Below are positions 33,587 through 42,716 of a stretch of 64,000 bases of DNA, piece by piece (position 1 is the stretch's first letter; the number at the start of each line of letters is the position of its first letter). The notes beneath the pieces were generated by a model. It was not told the DNA's origin. It saw only the letters and a list, made by a program, of their open reading frames with translations, and did no database searches. A program made the translations under genes and the position numbers. Origin of the DNA: Consotaella salsifontis (GTDB lineage: Bacteria > Pseudomonadota > Alphaproteobacteria > Rhizobiales > Rhizobiaceae); NCBI RefSeq assembly GCF_900167365.1, contig NZ_FUXL01000004.1, forward strand, positions 186,001 through 250,000, read 5' to 3'.

Positions 33587-34789
33587 TCAGGCGCGGCTTC
33601 TGTTGTAGACGTCGAAGATCACGGCCGCGAGGAGAACGAGGCCCTTGATCATCTGCTGCATGTCGATGCCGATGCCGAGGATCGACATACCGTTGTTCAT
33701 CACGCCCATGATGAAGGCGCCGACCACCGCGCCAATGATGGTGCCCGAGCCACCCGACATCGACGCGCCGCCGATGAACACCGCCGCGATGACGTCAAGC
33801 TCGAAGCCGAGGCCGGCCTTGGGCGTCGCCGTGTTGAGTCGAGCGGCGAAGACGAGGCCGGCCAGCGCCGACAGCATGCCCATGTTGGCGAAGGTGAGGA
33901 AGACGAGGCGCGGCGTGTTGATACCGGAGAGGCGGGCGGCCTTCTCGTTGCCGCCGACGGCATAGATGCGCCGCCCAATCGTCGTGCGCGCCGCCAGGAA
34001 GGAATAGATGCCGATCAAGAGCGCCATGATGAGGAGAACGTTCGGCAGCCCCCGGAACGTCGCCATGACATAGCCGAGATAGACCAGCGCGAAGGCGATG
34101 ATCGCCGCGCGGCCGATGAAGAAGGCCATCGGCTCCTCGACATTGCCGCTCTCCTCGAGATGGCGCCGGCTGCGGATGTTGGCCCACAGGAAGGCGACGG
34201 CGGTGACGATGCCGAGCACGAGAGACAGCATGTTGAAGCGGCCGCCACCGAAGATGTCGGGAACGAAACCGGAGGAGAGCAGCTGGAAGGTTGGCGGGAA
34301 CGGGCCGACCGACTGGCCTTCGAGAAGCCACAGCGCCAGACCACGGAACACCAGCATGCCGGCGAGCGTAACGATGAAGGCCGGGATCTTGAAATAGGCG
34401 ATCCAGTAGCCCTGAGCCATGCCGATCAGGGCACCGACGAGGAGACAAGCGACCGCGGCCAGCAGGTAGGGCACGTGCCAGTGCACCATCATGACGGCAG
34501 CGAGGCCGCCGATGAAGCCCGCCACCGAGCCGACGGAGAGGTCGATGTGTCCGGCGACGATGACCAACAGCATGCCGAGCGCCATGATGACGACGTAGCT
34601 GTTCTGGAGCACCAGATTGGTCAGGTTGACCGGCCGCATCAGAATGCCGCCGGTGACGATCTGGAAGAAGACCATGATCGCGATGAGCGCGATCAGGATG
34701 CCGTATTCGCGCATGTTGTTGCGCACGAAGCTCCACGCGCTGGCGCGTTCCGGCCCCGCCGCGGAGACGTTAACCATTTGTTGCTCCAT
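33587..34789 (-). CDS. mmsB: Multiple-sugar ABC transporter permease (MmsB/GguB)
   Basis: A 400-residue inner-membrane permease of the BPD_transp_2 family with about ten spans. Family segments are LVIVAGHIDLSVGSVAGFIG (about 77-96), YFKIPAFIVTLAGMLVFRG and the C-terminal GGNEKAARLSGIN, AVFIGGASMSGGSGTIIGA. It is the sole permease and acts with MmsA and ChvE as in the Agrobacterium chvE-gguA-gguB system. It starts 4 bases after the ATPase stop. About 120 bases separate it from the lactonase. Confidence 0.93.
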   Translation of the reverse strand: MEQQMVNVSAAGPERASAWSFVRNNMREYGILIALIAIMVFFQIVTGGILMRPVNLTNLVLQNSYVVIMALGMLLVIVAGHIDLSVGSVAGFIGGLAAVMMVHWHVPYLLAAVACLLVGALIGMAQGYWIAYFKIPAFIVTLAGMLVFRGLALWLLEGQSVGPFPPTFQLLSSGFVPDIFGGGRFNMLSLVLGIVTAVAFLWANIRSRRHLEESGNVEEPMAFFIGRAAIIAFALVYLGYVMATFRGLPNVLLIMALLIGIYSFLAARTTIGRRIYAVGGNEKAARLSGINTPRLVFLTFANMGMLSALAGLVFAARLNTATPKAGLGFELDVIAAVFIGGASMSGGSGTIIGAVVGAFIMGVMNNGMSILGIGIDMQQMIKGLVLLAAVIFDVYNRSRA

Positions 34790-34793
34790 GGGA

Positions 34794-36320
34794 CTAGCTC
34801 CCGCTTCTCAGGATCATGGCCATGATCTTCTCCTGCGAGGCGTCCGCCGCCGGCAGCTCTCCGACGAACCGCCCCTCGCTCATCACGTAGATGCGATCGC
34901 ACATGCCGAGCAGTTCCGGCATCTCGGACGAGATCATGACGATGCCCTTGCCGGCATCGGCAAGGTCGTTGATGATGGAATAGATTTCGAATTTCGCCCC
35001 GACGTCGATGCCGCGGGTCGGCTCGTCGAGGATCAGCACCTCGGGGCCGGCGAACAGCCATTTGGCGAGCACGACCTTCTGCTGATTGCCGCCGGAAAGG
35101 TTGATCGCCTTCTGGCCGACGGACGGCGTCTTGATCCGCAGCTTGGCGCGGTAGTCCTGCGCCACCGCGAGTTCCCTGGGATTGTCGATGACGACGCCGT
35201 TGGCGATGCCGGGCAGATTGGCCAGTGGCACGTTGTGTCGGATGGTGTCGTCGAGGATCAGGCCGTACCCCTTGCGATCCTCCGTAACGTAGCAGATGCC
35301 CTGGGACAGCGTGCGGTGGACGGTGGAGTTGTCGATCTTCTTGCCGTGGAGCCAGATCTCTCCCGAGATGCTGTTGCCGTAGGCGCGCCCGAAGATGCTC
35401 ATGGCGAGCTCGGTTCGCCCGGCGCCCATCAGCCCCGCGATGCCGACGATCTCGCCGGCGCGGACGTTGAAGTTGACGCCGTTCACCACCTTGCGATCGA
35501 CATGGAGAGGATGAAAGACGGTCCAGTCCTTGACCTCCATCACGACGCCGTTGATCCTCGGCTCGCGCTTGGGATAGCGGTCGGACATGGAGCGGCCGAC
35601 CATGTCGCGGATGATGCGGTCCTCGCTGATTTCTCCGCCGGCACAGTCGATCGTCGAAACCGTCGAGCCATCGCGCAGAACGGTGATGGTGTCGGCCACC
35701 TTCACCACCTCGTTGAGCTTGTGCGAGATCAGGATCGCCGACATGCCGCCACGCTTCAGCTCCAGAAGAAGCTGAAGCAGCGCCTCGCTATCGCGCTCGT
35801 TGAGGCTCGACGTCGGCTCGTCGAGAATAAGGAGCTTGACCTCCTTGGACAGCGCCTTGGCGATTTCCACCAGCTGCTGCTTGCCGAGGCCCAGATCGGT
35901 GACGAGGGTGCGCGGCGATTCCTTGAGGCCGACGCGGGCGAGCAGACCCTCGGTCCGCCGATAGGTCTCGCGCCAGTCAATGACCCCTCCCGAGGCGCGC
36001 TCGTTGCCGAGGAAGATGTTTTCGGCGATCGACATCAACGGCACCAGCGCAAGCTCCTGGTGGATGATGCTGATGCCCTTTTCCTCGCTGTCGGCGATGC
36101 CCGAGAAGCGGCATTCCTCGCCCTTGAAGCGGATGACCCCGTCATAGGAGCCGTGCGGATAGACGCCGGAAAGGACATTCATCAACGTCGATTTGCCGGC
36201 GCCATTCTCGCCGACGAGGGCGTGAATCTCCCCCTCCTCGACTTCAAGATTGACGTTGTCCAGAGCCTTCACACCAGGAAAGACCTTGGTGATGCCCTGC
36301 ATTTCAAGAATTGCACTCAT
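34794..36320 (-). CDS. mmsA: Multiple-sugar ABC transporter ATPase (MmsA/GguA)
   Basis: A 508-residue duplicated ATPase of the carbohydrate uptake-2 type. The first domain has Walker [10 protein letters not shown] (about 36-44), the signature [16 protein letters not shown] and Walker [12 protein letters not shown]. The second has the degenerate nucleotide loop [10 protein letters not shown], the signature [15 protein letters not shown] and [14 protein letters not shown]. The ATG at 36320 has GAGG 7 bases upstream. An upstream start at 36362 would extend into the stem-loop region. It energises uptake of sugars brought by ChvE. Confidence 0.94.
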   Translation of the reverse strand: MSAILEMQGITKVFPGVKALDNVNLEVEEGEIHALVGENGAGKSTLMNVLSGVYPHGSYDGVIRFKGEECRFSGIADSEEKGISIIHQELALVPLMSIAENIFLGNERASGGVIDWRETYRRTEGLLARVGLKESPRTLVTDLGLGKQQLVEIAKALSKEVKLLILDEPTSSLNERDSEALLQLLLELKRGGMSAILISHKLNEVVKVADTITVLRDGSTVSTIDCAGGEISEDRIIRDMVGRSMSDRYPKREPRINGVVMEVKDWTVFHPLHVDRKVVNGVNFNVRAGEIVGIAGLMGAGRTELAMSIFGRAYGNSISGEIWLHGKKIDNSTVHRTLSQGICYVTEDRKGYGLILDDTIRHNVPLANLPGIANGVVIDNPRELAVAQDYRAKLRIKTPSVGQKAINLSGGNQQKVVLAKWLFAGPEVLILDEPTRGIDVGAKFEIYSIINDLADAGKGIVMISSEMPELLGMCDRIYVMSEGRFVGELPAADASQEKIMAMILRSGS

Positions 36321-36341
36321 CCTATGACCTCGGCGCGGTTT

Positions 36342-36418
36342 GCGGCCGCGAGGCCGCGGCAAGCGGCTCGCAACGAGCCGCCGGGCCGGAAGGGGCGGAT
36401 GGTGCGACCATCCGCCCC
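36342..36418 (-). other. Three tandem stem-loops between chvE and mmsA
   Basis: Three perfect hairpins lie in a row: GGGGCGGATGGT/ACCATCCGCCCC (36392-36418, 12-bp stem, 3-base loop), GCGGCTCG/CGAGCCGC (36363-36381, 8 bp) and GCGGCC/GGCCGC (36342-36357, 6 bp). None is followed by a T run, so they are not standard terminators. They probably protect the chvE message from 3' decay or damp read-through, giving more binding protein than transporter. Confidence 0.75.
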
Positions 36419-36426
36419 AGGGCGCA

Positions 36427-37497
36427 CTACTTCAGCTGGTCGGCCTTGTAATAGCCGCTGTCGACCAGGACCTTCTTGTAGTTTTCCTTGGTCACCGGAA
36501 CCGGCTTCAGCAGGTAGGACGGAACGACCTTGACGCCGTTGTCATAGGTCTTGGTGTCGTTGACCTCAGGCTTGTTGCCGTTGAGGACGGCATCGACCAT
36601 CTTGACCGTCTGCTTGGCGAGCTCGCGCGTGTCCTTGAAGATCGTCGAGTACTGATCGCCGCGCTCGATCGCCTTGATGGAAGGAACCTCCGCGTCCTGG
36701 CCGGTGATGATCGGCATCTTGGTGTCGCCCGAGCCGTAGCCCACGCCCTTGACCGACGAGATGATGCCGATGGACAGGCCGTCATAGGGCGACAGCACGC
36801 CATGGAGCTGCTTGTCGGTGTAGTAGGCCGACAGAAGGTTGTCCATGCGGGCCTGGGCGACCGCACCGTCCCAGCGCAGCGTGCCGACCTTGTCCATGCC
36901 CTCCTGGCCGGAGACGATCTTCACCTGGCCGCTGTCGATCAGCGGCTGAAGAACGCTCATGCCGCCGTTGTAGAAGAAGTAGGCGTTGTTGTCGTCCGGC
37001 GAGCCGCCGAAGAGCTCGACATTCCACGGCTTGACGTCCGGGAAGCGTTCCTTGAGGCCGTCGACCAGCGAGGTCGCCTGCTGCACGCCCACCTGGAAGT
37101 TGTCGAAGGTGGCGTAGTAGTCGACATTCGGTGAATCGCGGATCAGGCGATCGTAGGCGATGACCGGAATGCCGGCGGCCGCGGCATTGGCCAGAACGTT
37201 GGACAGCGTCGTTCCGTCGATCGAGGCAATGACCAGCGCGGCGTCGCCCTTCGTCACCATGTTCTCGATCTGCGAGAGCTGGTTCGGAATGTCGTCCTCG
37301 GCGTATTGCAGATCGGCCTTGTAGCCGGCGGCCTCGAACTGCTTGACCATGTTGTTGCCGTCATCGATCCAGCGGGCCGAAGACTTGGTCGGCATGGCGA
37401 TGCCGACCGTGCCCTTGTCCTGGGCCGCCGACGGACCCGCCGAAGCGACCAAGGCGGCCATGGCGAGACCCGCCATCAATGTCGTGACTAGACGCAT
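36427..37497 (-). CDS. chvE: Multiple-sugar-binding periplasmic protein (ChvE)
   Basis: A 356-residue periplasmic binding protein that binds galactose, glucose, arabinose and similar sugars, and in Agrobacterium also signals to VirA. The signal is [20 protein letters not shown], cleaved after SAAQ. The mature fold starts with [20 protein letters not shown] and has [13 protein letters not shown] and [17 protein letters not shown]. The ATG at 37497 has GGAGG 7 bases upstream; a frame reaching 37671 lacks one. It is the first gene of the operon and is separated from mmsA by stem-loops. Confidence 0.93.
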   Translation of the reverse strand: MRLVTTLMAGLAMAALVASAGPSAAQDKGTVGIAMPTKSSARWIDDGNNMVKQFEAAGYKADLQYAEDDIPNQLSQIENMVTKGDAALVIASIDGTTLSNVLANAAAAGIPVIAYDRLIRDSPNVDYYATFDNFQVGVQQATSLVDGLKERFPDVKPWNVELFGGSPDDNNAYFFYNGGMSVLQPLIDSGQVKIVSGQEGMDKVGTLRWDGAVAQARMDNLLSAYYTDKQLHGVLSPYDGLSIGIISSVKGVGYGSGDTKMPIITGQDAEVPSIKAIERGDQYSTIFKDTRELAKQTVKMVDAVLNGNKPEVNDTKTYDNGVKVVPSYLLKPVPVTKENYKKVLVDSGYYKADQLK

Positions 37498-37680
37498 GTG
37501 GTTCCTCCACTCCCAAATTTGGCGCCCGCGCACGCTCCTTGGCGGCGACGGCCCATGGACTTTCCGCCTGATAGGAAGATGGCAACGCCGGTGCCGAGAC
37601 GGCGAAGATCCTCGCGCGCCTCTCTCCTCTGCCGTTTGGCGACGATGCACCGCCGGCTTATTCTCTCCCATCGGGCCGAC

Positions 37681-37701
37681 AGAGCGGGATTTTTCCGCTC
37701 T
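37681..37701 (-). other. Inverted repeat in the chvE leader
   Basis: AGAGCGG-GATTTTT-CCGCTCT, a 7-bp stem, 184 bases before the chvE start. On the minus strand the loop is A-rich. It may be an RNA hairpin or an operator; neither can be proved here. Confidence 0.4.
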
Positions 37702-38241
37702 ATTCCCTTTCGGATAGGCTGAGACGATCCTGTCGCACCCTACCCGCCTCCATTACACTCTCCGGTTCAGGCTCGAACCGTACCGAAGGACTATAGCAGG
37801 GCTTCGAAAGTTTGCGAAGGTTTTCAACAGCCCGTCGATCCATCATTTTCGCCGTGCCAACAGGGCCTCGCCAATCAAGGCATCCGCCGGCTCCGCGATT
37901 CCGCCGCCGTGCGCCAAAGCATTGAAGCTTCGAACCGGCGGGATGCCGTAGGCGGAAGCCGCTATGAGCGGATTTTCCTGCGCGGCGTCGCACTGCGAGT
38001 TGATTTCGGCGTTCCTCCCCGATCATCCCGATAGGATAAGCTATCGCGTAAGGTGCATCCGGCGCTAGGTTGAAAGCGGCTGGATGAATGGATGATCCTG
38101 CTGTTTTTTTGAGAGCCTGCGGCCAGCCAAGCGGGAAAACCACCTCGGCGGCAGCGTCACAGCCCCGGGGGAGCGGCGGCCACGAATGAGGGCGCCTCCG
38201 TCAACGCGGCCCACGCCACATGGATAAAGCGCATGAGCCGC

Positions 38242-38263
38242 CCGCGCCGGACAGACGGCGCGG
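38242..38263 (-). terminator. Hairpin downstream of pncB, possible terminator
   Basis: CCGCGCCG-gacaga-CGGCGCGG, an 8-bp stem, 52 bases after the pncB stop. No T run follows on the minus strand, so it is only a weak candidate. Confidence 0.35.
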
Positions 38264-38314
38264 CGCATCTTCATTGAGCTTATGACGCCGCGAGGAGCGA
38301 AGACGACCGCGCGA

Positions 38315-39622
38315 TCAGACCAGCACTTCGCGGGCCGGATACTGGCTCCTGCCGAAGATGCGCTGATAGCGCTCGACTTCCTGGGGAAGGCCGCTCACCT
38401 TGCTGGGGTTGTCGGATAGCTTCACCGCCGGCCGGCCATTCGCCTCGGCCACCTTGCACACGATGGAGATCGCCTCCAGGCCGCCCGCCACCCGCTCCGG
38501 CACGATGCCGCGGAAATCGTTGGTGAGGTTGGTGCCCCAGCCAAAGGAGAGACGGACCCGGCCGTGGAAGCGTATATAGACGTTCTCGATGGTTTCCACG
38601 TCCATGGCGTCGGAGAAGATCAGGAGCTTCTCGCGCGGGTCCTCGCCGTGCCGCTGCCACCAGTCGATGATGGCCGCCCCGCCCTCGATCGGAGGCGCGG
38701 AATCCGGTCGGAAGCCCGTCCACTGGGCAAGCCAGGCCGGCGCCCGTTCGAGGAAGGCGGACGTTCCAAACGTGTCCGGCAGCACGACGAGGAGATTTCC
38801 GTCGTAATAGCGCTGCCATTCCTCGAAGACGCGATAGGGCGTCAGCCGCAGTTCCTCATCGCTCTCGGCAAGCGCGGCCAGGACCATGGGCAGCTCATGT
38901 GCGTTGGTTCCGATGGCCTCCAGGTCGCTTTCCATGGCCAGGAGCACGTTGCTGGTGCCGATGAACGCCTCACCCAGCCCCTCCTTCAGCGCCTCGACGC
39001 ACCAGCGCTGCCACAAAAAGCTGTGGCGCCGCCGCGTGCCGAAATCGGATATCTTGAGGTCAGGCAGGCGGCGCAGCCGCTCGACCTTGTTCCACATCTT
39101 GGCCTTGGCGCGAGCGTAGAGAATATCCAGCTCGAACTTGCCAAGGCCGGACATGGCCGAGCGCGACCGCAGCTCGTTGATGATGGCGAGCGCGGGCACC
39201 TCCCACATGGTCGTATCAGTCCAGCGACCATGAAACGTCAGTTCGTATTGCCCATCCACCTTCTTCAGCTCGTATTCCGGCAGGCGGAACGTCTCCAGCC
39301 ACTGGAGGAATTCGGGCTTGAAGATCTGCGCCTTGCCATAAAAGGTGTTGCCAGCGAGCCAGATCATCTCGCGCTTGGTGATGGTCAGCGACCGCGCATG
39401 GTCGAGCTGGGCGCGCAGCTCGCCCTCATCGATCTCGTCGGCCAAGCGGACAGACTTCGTCCGGTTGATCAGATGAAACGTTGCGTCGACATCGCGGTGA
39501 AGGCCCCAGATCATCTGGAGCATCAAAAGCTTATAGAAGTCAGTATCGAGCAGGCTACGCACGATCGGGTCGAGCTTGAAGGCATGGCTCCAGACTCTGT
39601 TGGCGATGTCAGTCGCGACCAT
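38315..39622 (-). CDS. pncB: Nicotinate phosphoribosyltransferase
   Basis: Makes nicotinate mononucleotide from nicotinate, PRPP and ATP in NAD salvage. The 435 residues show [20 protein letters not shown] (about 25-44), [20 protein letters not shown], the [13 protein letters not shown] block with the phosphorylated His (about 217-229), and [23 protein letters not shown] lies further on. The ATG at 39622 starts the family-like sequence; a GTG at 39634 is too close to its AAAG. Single gene, minus strand. Confidence 0.94.
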   Translation of the reverse strand: MVATDIANRVWSHAFKLDPIVRSLLDTDFYKLLMLQMIWGLHRDVDATFHLINRTKSVRLADEIDEGELRAQLDHARSLTITKREMIWLAGNTFYGKAQIFKPEFLQWLETFRLPEYELKKVDGQYELTFHGRWTDTTMWEVPALAIINELRSRSAMSGLGKFELDILYARAKAKMWNKVERLRRLPDLKISDFGTRRRHSFLWQRWCVEALKEGLGEAFIGTSNVLLAMESDLEAIGTNAHELPMVLAALAESDEELRLTPYRVFEEWQRYYDGNLLVVLPDTFGTSAFLERAPAWLAQWTGFRPDSAPPIEGGAAIIDWWQRHGEDPREKLLIFSDAMDVETIENVYIRFHGRVRLSFGWGTNLTNDFRGIVPERVAGGLEAISIVCKVAEANGRPAVKLSDNPSKVSGLPQEVERYQRIFGRSQYPAREVLV

Positions 39623-39767
39623 TGGCCCATGCACCTTTCATACTGCTGTCACAGTTGGCGCAGGCACCCTAACGAGCCTTGGTAAAAAACAAAACCTTCC
39701 CTGTCAGCACCTTTGGCCGCAGCAGCGGATTTCTCCGAGATGGCATTGGGCGATGCTGCCAGAGCCC

Positions 39768-40814
39768 TCAGAGCGGCGGCCCGTCCTGGAGATCGCCTTC
39801 GTCTGCGACTGGCGCCAACATCTCGAGCAGGCGCGAGACATCGAGCTCCTCCAGCCGCGCCGGCGACCAGCGCGGCTGCCGGTCCTTGTCGACCACGGCG
39901 GCGCGGATGCCCTCGATGAACTCCCCCTTGGGCAGGGCGCGGGTGGCGAAGCGGTATTCCATGACGAGCGCGCGCTCGACGGTCGGCTCCTCGCGAACAG
40001 CGGCGATGATAGCCAGCGTCGCGGCAAGCGAAAGCGGCGAACCCTTTCGAATCGCCGCCGCCGCTTCGGTAGCGAAGCTCGAGGCGCCGGCTTCAAGGCG
40101 ACCGACGATGGCCAGCAGATCGCCGCCGGCAAAGGCTGCATCAGTCTCGTCACGGTGGCGCGCCAGCCTGGACGAGCCGGCGTCGACAGCAAACGGCGCG
40201 ATGACGTCGGGGCGGCCCGCCGCCAGCAGTTCGGCCTTGAGCGCGGCAAGCCGATCGGTCGGAACCATGACGTCGGCAAAGCCGGCGAAGAGCGCGTCGG
40301 CGGCACCCATGCGAGCGCCCGTGAGGCCGAGATATTCGCCGGTTCGTCCCGGCGCCCGCGTCAGGAGCAGCGAGGAGCCGACGTCGGGCACGAGGCCGAT
40401 GGCGCATTCCGGCATGGCCACAGCCGAACGTTCGGTGACGATCCGATGACTGCCGTGAGCGGAGAGGCCGACGCCGCCGCCCATGACGATGCCGTCCATG
40501 AGCGCGACATAGGGCTTGGGGTAATGGGCGATCAGGCGATTGAGCCTGTACTCCTCGTGGAAGAAATGCTGCGCGGAAGCAAAATCGCCCTGCCGGCCCA
40601 TGGCATGGAGGGCGGCGATATCGGCGCCAGCGCAAAACGCCCGTTCGCCCTCCCCCTCGATCAGCGCCATCGTCACCTGGGGATCGTCTCGCCAGGCGAG
40701 GAGCGCCACCTCGATGGCCTGGCACATCTCCGTCGTCAGCGCGTTCAACGCTTTTGGGCGACGCAGCACGATTCTCCCGACACGACCATCAATGAAGGTC
40801 GCCACCCCGTCCAT
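39768..40814 (-). CDS. 3-hydroxyisobutyryl-CoA hydrolase (enoyl-CoA hydratase family)
   Basis: A 348-residue enzyme of valine breakdown that frees 3-hydroxyisobutyrate from its CoA ester. The crotonase fold shows AFCAGADIAALHAMG (oxyanion), GIVMGGGVGLSAHGSHRIV and the hydrolase-specific MPECAIGLVPDVGSSLLLTR, where Glu and Asp act in catalysis. The C-terminal part after residue 250 is longer than in simple hydratases, as expected. The ATG at 40814 has GGAGG 7 bases upstream. It follows rpe on the same strand after 21 bases. Confidence 0.88.
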   Translation of the reverse strand: MDGVATFIDGRVGRIVLRRPKALNALTTEMCQAIEVALLAWRDDPQVTMALIEGEGERAFCAGADIAALHAMGRQGDFASAQHFFHEEYRLNRLIAHYPKPYVALMDGIVMGGGVGLSAHGSHRIVTERSAVAMPECAIGLVPDVGSSLLLTRAPGRTGEYLGLTGARMGAADALFAGFADVMVPTDRLAALKAELLAAGRPDVIAPFAVDAGSSRLARHRDETDAAFAGGDLLAIVGRLEAGASSFATEAAAAIRKGSPLSLAATLAIIAAVREEPTVERALVMEYRFATRALPKGEFIEGIRAAVVDKDRQPRWSPARLEELDVSRLLEMLAPVADEGDLQDGPPL

Positions 40815-40835
40815 GACCGTTCCTCCGCCCGCCTT

Positions 40836-41519
40836 TCAGGGGTGGCGGGCTTCCCTTCCGTACGCAGCGTCCCGCAGCGTCTCGATATTCCTGCCATAGC
40901 CCGCCGCGGTGCCGCGAAACAATGCCGAGCCTGCAACCAGGACGTTTGCTCCCGCTTCCACCACCGAGGCCGCCGTTTCCACGGCGATCCCGCCGTCGAC
41001 CTCGATGTCGATGGGGCGATCGCCGATCATGGCTTTGACGGCGCGAATCTTGTCGAGCGTCGCGGGCAGGAAGGCCTGGCCTCCGAAGCCGGGATTGACG
41101 GTCATCACCAGGACGAGGTCGACCTTATCGAGGACGTAGCGGATCGTTTCCTCGCTGGTCGCCGGGTTGAGCGCCACGCCGGCGCGCTTGCCGAGCGCCT
41201 TGATTGTCCGGAGCGAGCGGTCGAGATGGCGCGTGGCCTCGGCATGAACGGTGAGCCCGTCACAGCCGGCCTCGGCGAAGGCCTCCAGGAAGGGGTCGCA
41301 CGGCTCGATCATCAAATGACAATCGAAGAATTTTTCCGAGACCGGCCGGATGGCTTTGACCACCGCCGGCCCGAAGGTGATGTTCGGAACGAAGTGACCA
41401 TCCATGACATCGAGATGAACCCAGTCGGCCCCGGCGCGGTCGATCGCAGCAACCTCCTCACCGAGGCGCGAGAAATCGCTGGCCAAAATCGACGGGGCGA
41501 TGATCACGGAACCTGACAC
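40836..41519 (-). CDS. rpe: Ribulose-phosphate 3-epimerase
   Basis: Interconverts ribulose 5-phosphate and xylulose 5-phosphate. The 227-residue TIM barrel has [36 protein letters not shown] (metal ligands), [21 protein letters not shown] and IDIEVDGGI. The GTG at 41519 is the chosen start: GGAGG lies 5 bases before it and the length is then normal. A frame reaching 41744 would add 75 unlikely residues. It is 67 bases after fbp, probably one operon with fbp upstream. Confidence 0.93.
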   Translation of the reverse strand: MSGSVIIAPSILASDFSRLGEEVAAIDRAGADWVHLDVMDGHFVPNITFGPAVVKAIRPVSEKFFDCHLMIEPCDPFLEAFAEAGCDGLTVHAEATRHLDRSLRTIKALGKRAGVALNPATSEETIRYVLDKVDLVLVMTVNPGFGGQAFLPATLDKIRAVKAMIGDRPIDIEVDGGIAVETAASVVEAGANVLVAGSALFRGTAAGYGRNIETLRDAAYGREARHP

Positions 41520-41586
41520 TTTTTCCTCCAAGGCTGCCCCTGTGCGAGACGCCACGATCTGAACCTTAGGCGATCGCGCCTCGCGA

Positions 41587-42579
41587 TCATCCCTGCTCGG
41601 CGAGCCGCCGGCGCACTTCCTCCACTTCCTCGGTCGAGCCGAAGACGAGAGGAGTTCTGGCGTGAAGATCGCCGGGAACGATATCGAGAGTGCGCGACAG
41701 GCCGTCGCTCGCCGCGCCGCCGGCTCCCTCAATGCACAGGGCAACCGGATTGGCCTCGTAGACCAGCCTCAGGCGGCCCTTCTCGTATCCCTTGCGCGCA
41801 TCACCGGGATAAAGAAACACGCCGCCGCGCAGCAGGATGCGGTAGGCGTCGGCCACCATCGAGCCGACATAGCGCATGGAATAGTTCTTGCCGCGGTTGC
41901 CGGCCTCGCCCGCCTCACAATCGGCGATGTAGCGGCGCAGACCCTCGGCCCAGTGGCGCCGGTTCGCTGCATTGATCGAGAATTCCTTGGTCGTGGCGGG
42001 TATGGCGAGCGTCTCACCGACCGACGTGAACCCGGCGGAACCCGGAACGTGGATGAAGGCGCGCGTCTCTCCGCCAAAGCTCGCGATCAGGAGCAGCTGC
42101 GGCCCATAGATGAAGAACCCGGCGGCGATCTGTCGCGAGCCCGGCTGCAGAAAAGCGCTCCTCGGCTCCGCCCGGTGCTCGCTCCCCACCGGTAAAATCG
42201 AGAAGATGGTGCCGATCGACACGTTGGTCTCGATGTTCGACGAACCGTCCAGCGGATCGCAGGCGACCGCGACAGAGCCCCCCTCGCTGATTGTGATTGG
42301 CGCATCCTGCTCCTCCGATCCATAGAAGGCCACCGGCGAGCGATGCATGGCGCCGACCACGGCGCGATCGGCGACGACATCGAGGGCCTTCTGGATATCG
42401 CCGCCGAGATTGGCCTCCCCCAGCGACTTGCCGAGTTCGGCGCCCGCGCCGCCGTGGGCGATGAGGCGCGCGATTTCAACGGCCGCCTCGCCAAGATTGA
42501 GAATGGTAGTGGCAGCCGCCTGGCGAAGCGGATCGGCGCCCGCCGTCTCGGTCAGATAGGTCTCCAGAGAGAGGCTCAT
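41587..42579 (-). CDS. fbp: Class 1 fructose-1,6-bisphosphatase
   Basis: Hydrolyses fructose 1,6-bisphosphate in gluconeogenesis or carbon fixation. The 330 residues have YGSEEQDAP (metal-binding Glu pair), the signature [20 protein letters not shown] (about residues 107-126), [19 protein letters not shown] and [20 protein letters not shown] (phosphate binding). The length is usual. With rpe next to it the pair resembles parts of the Calvin-type or pentose phosphate gene sets, but no RuBisCO or phosphoribulokinase gene is present. Confidence 0.95.
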   Translation of the reverse strand: MSLSLETYLTETAGADPLRQAAATTILNLGEAAVEIARLIAHGGAGAELGKSLGEANLGGDIQKALDVVADRAVVGAMHRSPVAFYGSEEQDAPITISEGGSVAVACDPLDGSSNIETNVSIGTIFSILPVGSEHRAEPRSAFLQPGSRQIAAGFFIYGPQLLLIASFGGETRAFIHVPGSAGFTSVGETLAIPATTKEFSINAANRRHWAEGLRRYIADCEAGEAGNRGKNYSMRYVGSMVADAYRILLRGGVFLYPGDARKGYEKGRLRLVYEANPVALCIEGAGGAASDGLSRTLDIVPGDLHARTPLVFGSTEEVEEVRRRLAEQG

Positions 42580-42716
42580 CTACTCTCCTCATCCAGTACG
42601 AGGGGTTCAGCGATGAAGGAGAGCTAACGCCTCGCCCCGTCAACGGCAATGGTGAGAGTGGTCGCGCCCGCTTTCAACATCGGGAAACGTCGCGGAAGCA
42701 GACAGGCTGCGAAGCG

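Larger units (their letters stand above)
37498..38314. other. 817-base intergenic region upstream of chvE
   Basis: The longest gene-free stretch of the window. It holds the chvE leader and promoter; a TATAGT (minus strand, 37795-37790) may be a -10 element, with no convincing -35. Two inverted repeats, at 37681 and 38242, are listed separately. A T7 run at 38104-38110 has no clear stem. A minus-strand frame 37700-38143 shows no recognisable protein and was not accepted. Confidence 0.5.

Noticed and set aside
38090-38112. Plus-strand terminator ending in T7 at 38104-38110
   Set aside because: The bases before the T run form at most a 4-bp stem and no plus-strand gene precedes it.
37700-38143. 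147-codon minus-strand frame upstream of chvE
   Set aside because: Arg-rich, no domain, no ribosome site and probably part of the chvE leader.
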